Source: Merdibacter sp965119685
GTDB lineage: Bacteria; Bacillota_I; Bacilli_A; Erysipelotrichales; Erysipelotrichaceae
Assembly: GCA_965119685.1 (NCBI GenBank)
Contig: OZ221971.1
Span: forward strand, 2,294,001 to 2,358,000
Length of the DNA: 64,000 nucleotides
Reading direction: 5' to 3'
A program made the position numbers and the translations under genes. The notes below the pieces were generated by a model that was not told where the DNA came from, did not search any database, and worked only from the letters and a program-made list of their open reading frames with translations. This document shows, piece after piece, positions 40,694 to 49,009 of this stretch. Each line of letters begins with the position of its first letter. Positions within the stretch are counted from its first letter, which is position 1.

Positions 40694-41977
40694 ATGAAAC
40701 ATTCCAATGCTTTTACTCATTTGACTTTGGACGAACGCCGCATCATCCTCACCGGCATCACTAACGGCTCTACCAAATCTGCCATTGCTCACACCATCGG
40801 AAAAGACAAGTCCACTGTCGCTAAAGAAATTAAACTTCACCGGATTCTCTCCTATAAGTGTAATCTACCTCTGGAATGCAATCATTACCGCAAATGTGTC
40901 CACGGCAGACAATGTACTCTTGACTGCCCCGAATATGTCCCCTTCCGCTGTTCCAGACGGGATCGATCTCCCGGCGCCTGTAACGGCTGCTCCAACTGGT
41001 CTCGCTGCAGATTCGACAAGTATAAGTATTCTCCGGAACAAGCTCATCGTGATTACCGTACCACTTTGTCTGACTCCCGGGAAGGAGTAAATCTGACAGT
41101 ACAGGAAGCTAAAACTATGGCTGCGATCATCGCTCCCCTGCTGAAGCAGGGGCAATCCCCCTATCAGATCATCACCAACCATCCGGAACTGGGAATTTCC
41201 GAAAAGACACTTTACAATTACATTGAACAGGATGTTTTCCATGAAGTTGCCGGTATTACTGTCATGGATCTGCGCCGACAAGTATCCCGAAAGCTCCCCA
41301 GAAAGAAAGCGAAGGGCTACAAAAAACGCTCTGACAGAAAATATCTAGCAGGAAGAACCTATAAAGATTATAAGGCTTTCCTTTCTGAAAATCCGGATGC
41401 CTTTATCGTGCAGATGGACACAGTTTATAACGATGAAAAAAGCGGATCTTTCCTCCAAACTTTTAAGTTTGTAAAGACAGGTCTCCTCTTTGCACTCTAT
41501 CATGAAGAAAAAACTGCTCGCTCCATGTTGAAAGGTGTGAATCTGCTGGAATCTATCCTCGGGGAAGAACTGTTTCGAAAATATGTCCAGCTCCTCCTTA
41601 CAGACAGAGGCTCTGAGTTTTCGGCAGCTGAAGCCATGGAAAACGGAGCTAACGGAACCAGGAGAACACGGGTATATTATTGTGACCCTATGCAGTCCGG
41701 ACAGAAAGGAACGCTGGAAAATAAACATATCGAGCTGCGCTATATCCTTCCAAAAGGAACAGATTTGAAAGCTTTGGGGCTGTCTGGACAGCCTTCATTG
41801 AACCTGATCCTGTGTCATGTAAATTCTTCTCCTGAGGAATCCCTGGGCGGAAGAAGCCCCTTTGAACTGACAGAGTTCATGTATCCGGATCTTTATAAAA
41901 GGCTATGTGCTTTTGGTATTCAGCAGATCCCAAAGGATCAGGTGATCTTAAAACCGTATTTAATAAAAAACAGATAA
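40694..41977 (+). CDS. IS30 family transposase
   Basis: A 427-residue DDE transposase. The N-terminal helix-turn-helix (TLDERRIILTGI, KSAIAHTIGKDKSTVAKEI) matches the IS30 pattern. A cysteine-rich stretch (about residues 58-110, with CNHYRKCVHGRQC and CNGCSNWSRC) may bind zinc. Catalytic acids: D in VQMDTVYND, D in LLTDRGSEF and E in GTLENKHIE, followed by RYILPKGTD, the IS30 hallmark. The frame is intact. The ribosome site is weak (GGAAAGG about 11 nt upstream). Codon use differs from the host genes. Confidence 0.95.
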   Translation: MKHSNAFTHLTLDERRIILTGITNGSTKSAIAHTIGKDKSTVAKEIKLHRILSYKCNLPLECNHYRKCVHGRQCTLDCPEYVPFRCSRRDRSPGACNGCSNWSRCRFDKYKYSPEQAHRDYRTTLSDSREGVNLTVQEAKTMAAIIAPLLKQGQSPYQIITNHPELGISEKTLYNYIEQDVFHEVAGITVMDLRRQVSRKLPRKKAKGYKKRSDRKYLAGRTYKDYKAFLSENPDAFIVQMDTVYNDEKSGSFLQTFKFVKTGLLFALYHEEKTARSMLKGVNLLESILGEELFRKYVQLLLTDRGSEFSAAEAMENGANGTRRTRVYYCDPMQSGQKGTLENKHIELRYILPKGTDLKALGLSGQPSLNLILCHVNSSPEESLGGRSPFELTEFMYPDLYKRLCAFGIQQIPKDQVILKPYLIKNR

Positions 41978-42231
41978 GTAAGCAACTAAATTAAAAGAAA
42001 CAACAGGCGGCTGAGCGGATTTCCATATCTACATCTCAAGTGGAGGTTAGTCTTACACCCTAAAAAAATGACTAAAATTCACTTCTTTTCGTTATACCCA
42101 AAAATTAGTATTCAATGCCATAAACCTGTTGTTTCCTTTGTTATTGTAATACTAAATTCTACTTAAATGAACAAAAAAGCAGCAATTTCTTCATTTTGTA
42201 AGAGTAATTGCCACTTATTTTTTTCGCTCTT

Positions 42232-42265
42232 TCAAAGTGGAAATAAACTTTTCACTTCAGCAAAA
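42232..42265 (-). repeat. IS30 right terminal inverted repeat
   Basis: 34 bp, exact reverse complement of 40552-40585. Confidence 0.9.
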
Positions 42266-42379
42266 ATGGCTTTTACAGGACAACAAAAGCCCGTGAAGGT
42301 AATTTTTGAAAAAGCGAAGCGCTTCCCAAGAGGAAAGAAATCCCTCTGCCGATCAACAGACAAGGGGAATATCGTTTTT

Positions 42380-44731
42380 TCAATTTCGTTTCGACAAGCG
42401 CCGAAACAGCAGCCAGTCGCACAGCGTATACAGCATTCGCTGCACGATCGGGATAGCCGCGATGCCGATAAAGACGAAGATCAGCTGCTGCACGCTAAGC
42501 CCCTTCAGCATGAACCACGAAGTGAGGAAAGGCACTCGGACACAGAGAAGGAACATTGCGCACATCGCCGCAAAGATGACGGCGCGGTTGCGGTTGAAAG
42601 GGTAACAGACGTGAAAGAGCACGGCTAAGGAGCTGCCGCCGGCTAACAGCACGCACATCGTCGAGATCGTGTCCTGACTCATCGCCTCGATGGCGGTAAG
42701 GCCGTACACATAAAATACCGACGCCACCACGCACAGCGCGCCCGGCAGCGCATTGCGAAACACATTGACCAAAAAATTGCCCTGCACTCGCTCATGATTA
42801 GGCTCCAGCGCCAGAAAGAACGAGGGGATGCCGATCGACACCGTTGAAATCAACGTCAGCTGAATCGGTTCAAAGGGATACACCGGAATGAAGAACAGCG
42901 TGAGCAGGCTTAAAATGACGGAGAAAGCCGTCTTGACCAAAAACAGCGAAGCGGTGCGCTGGATGTTGTTGATCACCCGGCGTCCTTCGTTGACGATCTG
43001 CGGCAGATGGGAAAAATCGGAATCTAACAGCACGAGGTTGGAGATATTTTTTGCCGCCTCACTGCCCTGCGCCATCGCAATCGAGCAATCCGCTTCCTTG
43101 AGCGCCATGACGTCGTTGACCCCATCACCGCTCATCGCCGTCATATGCCCGCGGCGCTTCAGCGCTTCGATCATCTGTTTTTTCTGCATCGGCGTCACCC
43201 GCCCAAAAACCGTATAGCGCTCGATTGCCTCCTCCAGCTGATCGTCTCTCAGCGTTGAAGCGTCCACGCAGGCATCCGCATGGCGGACACCGCTGCGTTT
43301 GGCGATCTCATGCACCGTGTTCACATCGTCGCCGCTGATGATCTTGACATCGACGCCCTGTGCATAGAAATACGCCAGCGTCTTTGCGGCCTGCGGACGA
43401 ATCGGATCACTTAAAACGATCAGCGCCAGCAGCGTATTCTCCATCTTCGTCAGCTCTTCCCCGCATTCTCCCTGACAATGCGCCAGCACGACCACCCGCT
43501 TGCCCTGTGCGGCAAATTGTTCGATTTTCGCATCGATGTCAGTTTCCCCATGGACAAACAAAAAATGATAAGCGCCGATCAGGTAGGTTCCCCGTTCTTG
43601 ATAGGTGACCGCACTGGCTTTACGCTCACTGGAAAAAGGCAGTGTCGCGATACAGCGCCAATCCTGCTGATCCCCCGCATAGGCACGAATCGCCTGCGCC
43701 GTCGCATTGTTATCCTCATTGTCGTGAAAGAAATGCGCAAGAATCGAGGAGACGTCCTCATTGCAGTAAGAGAGCACCTGCTCCACCTGCATCTCTCCCT
43801 GTGTCAGCGTTCCCGTCTTATCAAAACAGATGGTGTCCACCCGTGCCAGCGTCTCGATGCAGTACAGCTCCTGCACCAACGTCTGATTGCGCGCCAGATG
43901 AATCGTACCCACTGCCAGCGCCACGCTGGTCAGCAGCACCAATCCCTCCGGAATCATGCCCAGCACGCCGGCCACGGTTCCCGAAATCGCATCATAAAGC
44001 GTTGCATGCGTCACAAACAGCTGCTTGGCGATGAGCAGACAGCCCATCGGCACAATGACGATGCTGGCGGTTTTAATGATGAAATTGATGGCGTCGCGCA
44101 GCTGTGAGGGGTGTCTGCGCACCTGCTTGGCATGCCCCAGAATGGTATGTACATACGTCTTTTTACCCACCGCGCACACCTGTGCCGTGCACTTGCCGCT
44201 GATGACAAAGCTGCCGGAATACAGGAAGCTGTCCGCCTGCTTGCGGATGATGTCCGCTTCCCCGCTCACTAACGATTCATTGCATTCCAAGCGCCCCTTG
44301 ACGACAATCGCATCACAGGGAATCTGATCGCCGTTTTCTAAGATCAGCAAATCGTCCATGACGATCTCCTCCAGCAAAACCTCCTGTACCTCGCCATCGC
44401 GAAGCACCTTTGCATGACTCGTCGAAAGCAGCGACAGCCGATCGAGCACCCGCTTGGAGCGAATTTCCTGAAAGACGCCGATCACCAGATTGCTTACCAC
44501 CACGCCCAGAAACAGCATGTTGCGGTAATTGCCGGTCACAAACACCAGCGCCGCCAATATGAGATTGATCAAATTGAACAGTGTAAACAGGTTATCGCGG
44601 ATGATCGCCTGATAGCTTTTTGTCGTCCGCTCCATCTGCTCGTTGTATTCCCCCGTCTGACGGCGTTGTTCCACTTCCTGCCGGCACAGACCGCGATCGA
44701 CGTCTGTGCGCTGCCTCAAGTCCCTCTTCAT
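42380..44731 (-). CDS. CtpE-like P-type cation ATPase
   Basis: A 783-residue P-type ATPase. An actuator loop LVSGEAD (155-160) stands in for the usual TGES. The membrane ion-site motif is PEGL (261-264), the phosphorylation site is D304 in DKTGTLT, and the hinge is SGDGVNDVMAL. About ten membrane helices, no heavy-metal N-terminal domain and no CPx motif, so it is not a Cu/Zn pump. PEGL and overall pattern resemble the Ca(II)-linked CtpE/CaxP group; ion identity is inferred. The start has a modest AGGTG site. Single gene; an extended -10 (TGC-TATAAT) is at 44759-44767. Confidence 0.9.
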   Translation of the reverse strand: MKRDLRQRTDVDRGLCRQEVEQRRQTGEYNEQMERTTKSYQAIIRDNLFTLFNLINLILAALVFVTGNYRNMLFLGVVVSNLVIGVFQEIRSKRVLDRLSLLSTSHAKVLRDGEVQEVLLEEIVMDDLLILENGDQIPCDAIVVKGRLECNESLVSGEADIIRKQADSFLYSGSFVISGKCTAQVCAVGKKTYVHTILGHAKQVRRHPSQLRDAINFIIKTASIVIVPMGCLLIAKQLFVTHATLYDAISGTVAGVLGMIPEGLVLLTSVALAVGTIHLARNQTLVQELYCIETLARVDTICFDKTGTLTQGEMQVEQVLSYCNEDVSSILAHFFHDNEDNNATAQAIRAYAGDQQDWRCIATLPFSSERKASAVTYQERGTYLIGAYHFLFVHGETDIDAKIEQFAAQGKRVVVLAHCQGECGEELTKMENTLLALIVLSDPIRPQAAKTLAYFYAQGVDVKIISGDDVNTVHEIAKRSGVRHADACVDASTLRDDQLEEAIERYTVFGRVTPMQKKQMIEALKRRGHMTAMSGDGVNDVMALKEADCSIAMAQGSEAAKNISNLVLLDSDFSHLPQIVNEGRRVINNIQRTASLFLVKTAFSVILSLLTLFFIPVYPFEPIQLTLISTVSIGIPSFFLALEPNHERVQGNFLVNVFRNALPGALCVVASVFYVYGLTAIEAMSQDTISTMCVLLAGGSSLAVLFHVCYPFNRNRAVIFAAMCAMFLLCVRVPFLTSWFMLKGLSVQQLIFVFIGIAAIPIVQRMLYTLCDWLLFRRLSKRN

Positions 44732-44758
44732 ATTGCAGCACCTGCCTTATTAAATCCT

Positions 44759-44767
44759 ATTATAGCA
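44759..44767 (-). promoter_or_regulatory. extended -10 of the P-type ATPase gene
   Basis: TGC-TATAAT on the - strand (-10 at 44759-44764). No clear -35 box. Confidence 0.45.
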
Positions 44768-44935
44768 CACTCTGTTTCTTCGATACGTTTCATTTGCGTA
44801 ATGTTGACACACCCCCTCTTTGACAAGCACAGGATGGCAAACACTCCTCACCCGCTTTCTTGATGAAGCAAAGAAAGCAGGTCGCCTTTGCCTGTATACG
44901 AGTGCACCGTGCATGGTGCCTGTCTGTTGGAAGCA

Positions 44936-44998
44936 TACAAAAAGGCGCCGATGAGCGCCTATGATTGAAAAACGACCGAACATCCTCGGCCGTTTTTT
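44936..44998 (-). terminator. double terminator after pta
   Basis: Two hairpins in tandem. AACGaCCGA/TCGGcCGTT (44971-44979/44986-44994) has T-runs on both sides. AGGCGC/GCGCCT (44943-44948/44955-44960) is followed by TTTTTG on the - strand. Confidence 0.75.
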
Positions 44999-45008
44999 CT
45001 GTCCTCTT

Positions 45009-45983
45009 CTAAATATCCATGAACTTCTGCGCTGCAGTCACGATCGCCATCTTGTAGATCTCCTCGGCGTTGCAGCCGCGGGAGAGATCGTTGATCGGCG
45101 CGTTCAATCCCTGCAAAATCGGTCCGATCGCTTCCCAGCCGCCTAAGCGTGCCGCAATCTTATAGCCGATGTTGCCGGCGTCGATGTTCGGGAAGACGAA
45201 GGTGTTGATCGATCCGGCGATTTCGGAATCCGGTGCCTTGAGCGCCGCAACCTCCGGAGCCACACAGCAGTCAAACTGCATTTCACCCTCTACCTTGTAA
45301 TCCAGCGGCATGCGCTGCAAACGAATTGCCGCCTCGCGAACCTTTGCAACGCTTTCGCCCTTTGCGGAGCCCAAGGTAGAGTAAGACAGCAGACCGATGC
45401 GCGGAGAGATGCCCAACTGCTTCACCGTGTTTGCCGTCTGCATCGTGATTTCCACAAGCTCATCCACATTCGGGTTGATGTTGATCGAGCAGTCTCCCAT
45501 GAACAGCTGCTCATCGCCCTTGACTAACACGAAGCAGCTGGAAACGATGGAATTGCCCGGAGCCGCTTTAACTAACTGTAACGCCGGACGAACCGTATCT
45601 GCGGTGGAATAGGTAGCGCCGCCCAGCAGGCCGTCGGCATACCCCATCTGTACCAGCATCGTTCCGAAGTAGTTCGTCTGCTGCAATGCCTTACGGCAGC
45701 TTGCCTCATCCATCTTACCGCGGCGCAGCTCGATCATGCGGGTAACCATCTTATCCATATCCGGAAAATCCTGCGGTGTCATAATGCAGATACCCTCCAG
45801 ATCAAAGCCGTAAACCTTTGCCGTCTCTGCGATCTCGCTAGGATCTCCCAACAGCACCGGCTCAACAATCTGTTCCTGATGCAGGCGCACCGCCGCTTCC
45901 TGCACACGGTGATCCGGTCCTTCCGTAAAGACGATCCGAACGCCTTTTCCCTTTATTTTTTCTCTTAAATCATCTACAAACAT
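45009..45983 (-). CDS. pta: phosphate acetyltransferase
   Basis: A 324-residue phosphotransacetylase that interconverts acetyl-CoA and acetyl phosphate; with acetate kinase (not in the window) it makes ATP in fermentation. Family sequence is clear: GLLGGATYSTADTVRPAL, FMGDCSININP, and the C-terminal VFPNIDAGNIGYKIAARLGG with the conserved GPILQGLNAPINDLSRGC. Short type, without the E. coli N-terminal extension. The ATG at 45983 is chosen because the frame upstream crosses the TATAAT box at 46017-46022. It is monocistronic. Confidence 0.96.
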   Translation of the reverse strand: MFVDDLREKIKGKGVRIVFTEGPDHRVQEAAVRLHQEQIVEPVLLGDPSEIAETAKVYGFDLEGICIMTPQDFPDMDKMVTRMIELRRGKMDEASCRKALQQTNYFGTMLVQMGYADGLLGGATYSTADTVRPALQLVKAAPGNSIVSSCFVLVKGDEQLFMGDCSININPNVDELVEITMQTANTVKQLGISPRIGLLSYSTLGSAKGESVAKVREAAIRLQRMPLDYKVEGEMQFDCCVAPEVAALKAPDSEIAGSINTFVFPNIDAGNIGYKIAARLGGWEAIGPILQGLNAPINDLSRGCNAEEIYKMAIVTAAQKFMDI

Positions 45984-46016
45984 AGTCTGTAAGCCCTCTC
46001 TTTCATACCATCCCCT

Positions 46017-46022
46017 ATTATA
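46017..46022 (-). promoter_or_regulatory. -10 box of pta
   Basis: TATAAT on the - strand, with a weak TTTATT 16 nt upstream. It fixes the pta start at 45983. Confidence 0.5.
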
Positions 46023-46307
46023 CAAGCGCATCCTTTAAAATAAAAGGGGAAACAATGTGAACTTTATCACATTCTGGTGTAAAATTGATATTTTCCAAGC
46101 AGAAGAAAATAGACTTTTTCCAAAGGGGAAACATCGCTCATGGCAAAAATGGCGGCAAGCGCCCCTGCTAGCAGCAATGTACGCGCTTCGCTTTTGACAA
46201 ACACGATCAGGCGATGCCCCTGCTATTATCATTCCCACGCTGCTGCCCTGCTATGTATCTTAGGGCTGTCCGCTTTGAAACTTCCCCATTTACCAACTAA
46301 GCCCCAT
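46023..46307. other. intergenic region between pta and the RimJ-like gene
   Basis: About 285 bases between divergent genes with no gene I can support; promoters lie at both ends. Confidence 0.5.
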
Positions 46308-46336
46308 TTGTAAAACGCCGCCTTTTCTGTTATTCT
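46308..46336 (+). promoter_or_regulatory. promoter of the RimJ-like acetyltransferase
   Basis: TTGTAA (46308-46313), 17-nt spacer, TATTCT (46331-46336). Confidence 0.6.
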
Positions 46337-46360
46337 ATTGAAAACAAAGGAGGTATCCGG

Positions 46361-46870
46361 ATGAACAGTGAGCTTCGCCCTTGGCAAATGCAGGACGCCC
46401 CTGCTTTACAGCAGCTGTGCGCAAACGCAGATCGCACCTATCTTTCCGATGCGATGCCAAATCCCTATACGCTTGAGGACGCCAAGCAATGGATTGAGCT
46501 GTGTCAGCAGCGAGAGGGCACACAGGGAATCTTTCGCGGTCTTTGGATGAACGATACGCTCATCGCTAATCTCTCCGTCATTTTATATGGGGATGTGCGG
46601 CGCAAGGACGGTGAGCTGGGCTATCTGCTCGATCGGCGATATTGGTCAAAGGGGATCATGACAAATGCGGTCGGCAGGCTCTGTGCGCTGGCGTATCAGA
46701 TGTTAGACATCGTGCGGATCTCCGCACTCATCTATGAGCCCAACATCGCCTCGCGCCGCGTCGTCGAGAAAAACGGTTTCGTCTTGGAGGGCGTGTTACA
46801 TCAGGCGATTTTCAAAAACGGTACGTTTTACAACGGGTGTCTGTACGCGCATATACGCGATCATGCGTAA
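46361..46870 (+). CDS. GNAT acetyltransferase, RimJ/RimL-like
   Basis: A 169-residue GNAT enzyme of the RimJ/RimL type, a group that acetylates protein N-termini or small molecules. Visible landmarks are ELGYLLDRRYWSKGIMTNAV (acetyl-CoA loop region) and the family ending PNIASRRVVEKNGFVLEG. The start follows AAAGGAGG. It has its own promoter, and the riboswitch-controlled folT transcript begins about 50 nt after its stop. The substrate is unknown. Confidence 0.88.
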   Translation: MNSELRPWQMQDAPALQQLCANADRTYLSDAMPNPYTLEDAKQWIELCQQREGTQGIFRGLWMNDTLIANLSVILYGDVRRKDGELGYLLDRRYWSKGIMTNAVGRLCALAYQMLDIVRISALIYEPNIASRRVVEKNGFVLEGVLHQAIFKNGTFYNGCLYAHIRDHA

Positions 46871-46885
46871 TTTGGCGCTTAACCA

Positions 46886-46914
46886 TTGCATCAAAGCGCA
46901 AAACAGGCTATAAT
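46886..46914 (+). promoter_or_regulatory. sigma-A promoter of the folT transcript
   Basis: TTGCAT (46886-46891), 17-nt spacer, TATAAT (46909-46914). The predicted transcription start is at about 46921, directly before the riboswitch. Confidence 0.8.
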
Positions 46915-46921
46915 GGGCGTG

Positions 46922-47022
46922 TTAGCAGAGTAGGAGCATGTGCGTTAAGGTTCGGCTGAACGGGGAGTTGTCAGCCGGGCGAAAAGATTTCTTGCGATAC
47001 ATGCTTCGCATCCCGCTGTTGC
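46922..47022 (+). promoter_or_regulatory. tetrahydrofolate (THF) riboswitch
   Basis: The leader matches the THF aptamer consensus: AGAGTAG, GCGTTAAG, a GGGGAGTTGTC-type loop, and GCATCCCGCT near the 3' end. P1 is TAGCAG/CTGTTG (46923-46928/47016-47021, with G-U pairs), P2 GCATGT/ACATGC (46936-46941/46999-47004), P3 GGCTGA/TCAGCC (46954-46959/46971-46976), and the pseudoknot GGGA/TCCC (46963-46966/47011-47014). Downstream, CCTCTTTTTTT (from 47043) can pair with AAAAAGGAGG (47068-47077) and hide the folT ribosome site, while AATGAAAA/TTTTCATT (47024-47031/47050-47057) is a competing stem. Control of translation is inferred. Confidence 0.9.
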
Positions 47023-47086
47023 CAATGAAAATCAGCAGATTCCCTCTTTTTTTCATTTGCAATATGGAAAAAGGAGGTATTTTTAT

Positions 47087-47665
47087 ATGCATCAGCTCTA
47101 TCTGACATTCAAAGCCAGCATGAAGGAAGGACGGCGAACCCAGGCCTTGGTCGGTGTGGCCCTGTTTACCGCATTGGACGTCATCCTCTCCTCTTATGCG
47201 AGCATCCGTCTCATTCCCAACGTACTCACCATTTCCTTTGCCAGCGTCGCCGTGGCGGCAAGCGGCTTCTTCTTCGGTCCATGGCTCAACGCCGTCGCCG
47301 GCATCATCACCGATAACCTCTCGTATGTGCTCTATCCCAATGGGCCGTGGTTTCCGGGCTGGATGATCAATGCCGTCTTCATCGGCTTCTTTTATGGCAT
47401 GGTCTTTTACCGCCGTCCGACGATTACGCTGAAACGCTGTATCTTCGCTCGTCTGGGTGTCGTCATCGTCGTCAATTTGCTGCTCAATCCACTGTGGATG
47501 GCAATGACCATGGGCAACACGTTTCTCTATTATCTCAGCGTACGCATCGTCAAAAACATCATCGCCTTTCCTTTCGATGTAGCCGCGCTCTACTATGTGC
47601 TCAAGGTATGCGAGCGCATCCGCAACCGGCAGGGCATGCATCAAACGCCCTCCGCTCAACAATAG
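47087..47665 (+). CDS. folT: folate ECF transporter S component
   Basis: A 192-residue membrane protein with five to six helices, the substrate-binding S subunit of an energy-coupling-factor folate transporter. Typical features are ALFTALDVILSSYASIRLIP near the first helix, ASGFFFGPWLNAVAGIITD, and NLLLNPLWMAM. It works with shared EcfA/A'/T subunits encoded elsewhere. The ATG at 47087 has AAGGAGG at 9 nt, the site that the THF riboswitch leader can mask. A terminator follows. folC lies convergently next to it, so folate uptake and retention are neighbours. Confidence 0.95.
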   Translation: MHQLYLTFKASMKEGRRTQALVGVALFTALDVILSSYASIRLIPNVLTISFASVAVAASGFFFGPWLNAVAGIITDNLSYVLYPNGPWFPGWMINAVFIGFFYGMVFYRRPTITLKRCIFARLGVVIVVNLLLNPLWMAMTMGNTFLYYLSVRIVKNIIAFPFDVAALYYVLKVCERIRNRQGMHQTPSAQQ

Positions 47666-47720
47666 CGCAGCGGCGGACGGTGACATCAGCAATTTGTTTC
47701 CTGTTTCTGACAGCGACGCA

Positions 47721-47758
47721 AAAAGATGGCGGAAGCTTCATTTCCGTCATCTTTTTTC
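47721..47758 (+). terminator. intrinsic terminator between folT and folC
   Basis: AAAAGATGgCGGA pairs with TCCGtCATCTTTT, followed by T. The A/T symmetry allows it to serve both convergent genes. Confidence 0.7.
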
Positions 47759-47773
47759 TATTTCAACAGTGCT

Positions 47774-49009
47774 TTACATGCGTTGTTTGCTTTCTTTTGT
47801 CTGCGGGAAGAACAGGCGGTACGCCTCTGATACAAAATACAGCGAGCCGCACACGACGATCTGTCGATCCTTCTCCATCCGCTCTTGTAACAGCTCCTTT
47901 AGATCGTCAGCGAGCCGCAGCTGATAGCGCTTGGCTAACCGTGTCAAATCCGCTAAGCGCCCCTGCGCAAACGAGCACAGGATAATTTGCTTACAAACGG
48001 CGCGCAGGCTTTCGATCATTTGCTCACATTCCTTATCCTCCAGCACGGAAAAGATCACCGTATCCACCGCCATCGCCCGCAGCGTATCGCACAGCGCCTC
48101 AATCCCCTCGCGGTTGTGAGCGCCGTCGATGATCACCAGCGGATCGCGGCAGACGATCTGAAAACGTCCCGCCCACTGCGCTTTCGCTAAGCCCTCGCGC
48201 ACTGCATACTGAGGCAGTGTGGGAAACAATACTTGCAGCGTCTGTAAAGCGAGCGCGGCGTTGCTTGCCTGATATAGCGCCATCGTGGACAGGCGCAGCT
48301 GCTTCCACTCCCCATAGTCAAAGCATATGCCCCCCTCTTCATCCATCCAAGCCTGCGGTGTTTTCACCTGCAGCATCGGCGCATGGCGCTGTGCGCACAC
48401 CTGTGCAAACACCGCTAAGCATTCCTTTCGCTGTTCCGCCGTGACAAGGGGCACACCTTCTTTGATGATCCCGGCCTTTTCTCTGGCGATCTCTTCCAGC
48501 GTATCTCCGAGAAAGCGCATGTGGTCATGGCCGATGTTGGTGATGACGCTGACACGGGGCACCACGATGTTCGTCGCATCCAAACGGCCGCCCATGCCGG
48601 TTTCCAAAAGGACGAAATCTACACGCTCTTGCACAAACCACTCCAGCGCCAGATGCACGTCGATGTCAAACATCGCAAACCCCTGTGCATCCCACGCTTC
48701 ATAATAGCGGTTGACCAGCGATAAAAACAGCTCTTGGGGCATCCAGCGATCATCGATGCGGATGCGGTCAAAATGCGATTCCAGCGCCGGAGAGGTCAGC
48801 GCTGCGACCCGATACCCCAGCGCATTGAGCATGCTGCGCAGATAGTTGAGCGTAGAGCCCTTACCGTTGGTACCGGCGATATGAATATAAGAAAGCTGCG
48901 CATAACCGGGACAATGGGTTTGAATGAAACGGCGAAAGCCCTCCAGATCCCGTTTGTTTCGCCGCCGGCATTCGATTGCCGCCACTGCTTCACGAACGTC
49001 TTGAAACAT
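47774..49009 (-). CDS. folC: folylpolyglutamate synthase / dihydrofolate synthase
   Basis: A 411-residue Mur-ligase-like enzyme that adds glutamates to folates and so traps them in the cell. The ATP loop is AGTNGKGST, the folate and Mg site region LLETGMGGRLDATN, and TNIGHDH and IDGAHN are the other family motifs. The ATG at 49009 overlaps the stop of ung copy 2 as TGATG (a GTG one codon upstream is possible), so the two genes are translationally coupled. It ends against the folT terminator. Confidence 0.94.
   Translation of the reverse strand: MFQDVREAVAAIECRRRNKRDLEGFRRFIQTHCPGYAQLSYIHIAGTNGKGSTLNYLRSMLNALGYRVAALTSPALESHFDRIRIDDRWMPQELFLSLVNRYYEAWDAQGFAMFDIDVHLALEWFVQERVDFVLLETGMGGRLDATNIVVPRVSVITNIGHDHMRFLGDTLEEIAREKAGIIKEGVPLVTAEQRKECLAVFAQVCAQRHAPMLQVKTPQAWMDEEGGICFDYGEWKQLRLSTMALYQASNAALALQTLQVLFPTLPQYAVREGLAKAQWAGRFQIVCRDPLVIIDGAHNREGIEALCDTLRAMAVDTVIFSVLEDKECEQMIESLRAVCKQIILCSFAQGRLADLTRLAKRYQLRLADDLKELLQERMEKDRQIVVCGSLYFVSEAYRLFFPQTKESKQRM

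Larger units (their letters stand above)
40552..42265 (+). mobile_element. complete IS30-family insertion sequence
   Basis: A 1,714-bp element with one transposase gene (40694-41977) between perfect 34-bp inverted repeats (40552-40585 and 42232-42265, starting TTTTGCTGAAGTG). It is flanked by ATGGC direct repeats (40547-40551 and 42266-42270). Because the ends are T- and A-runs, the boundary is ambiguous: moving each end inwards by 3 nt gives an 11-bp repeat AAAATGGCTTT. It sits between the uvrA promoter and the P-type ATPase gene and interrupts no gene. Intact ends, repeats and reading frame suggest a recent insertion. Confidence 0.9.

Noticed and set aside
46922..47692. 256-codon frame on the - strand across folT
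   Set aside because: It is antisense to folT and the riboswitch, has no family resemblance, and its composition reflects the complement of a membrane-protein gene.
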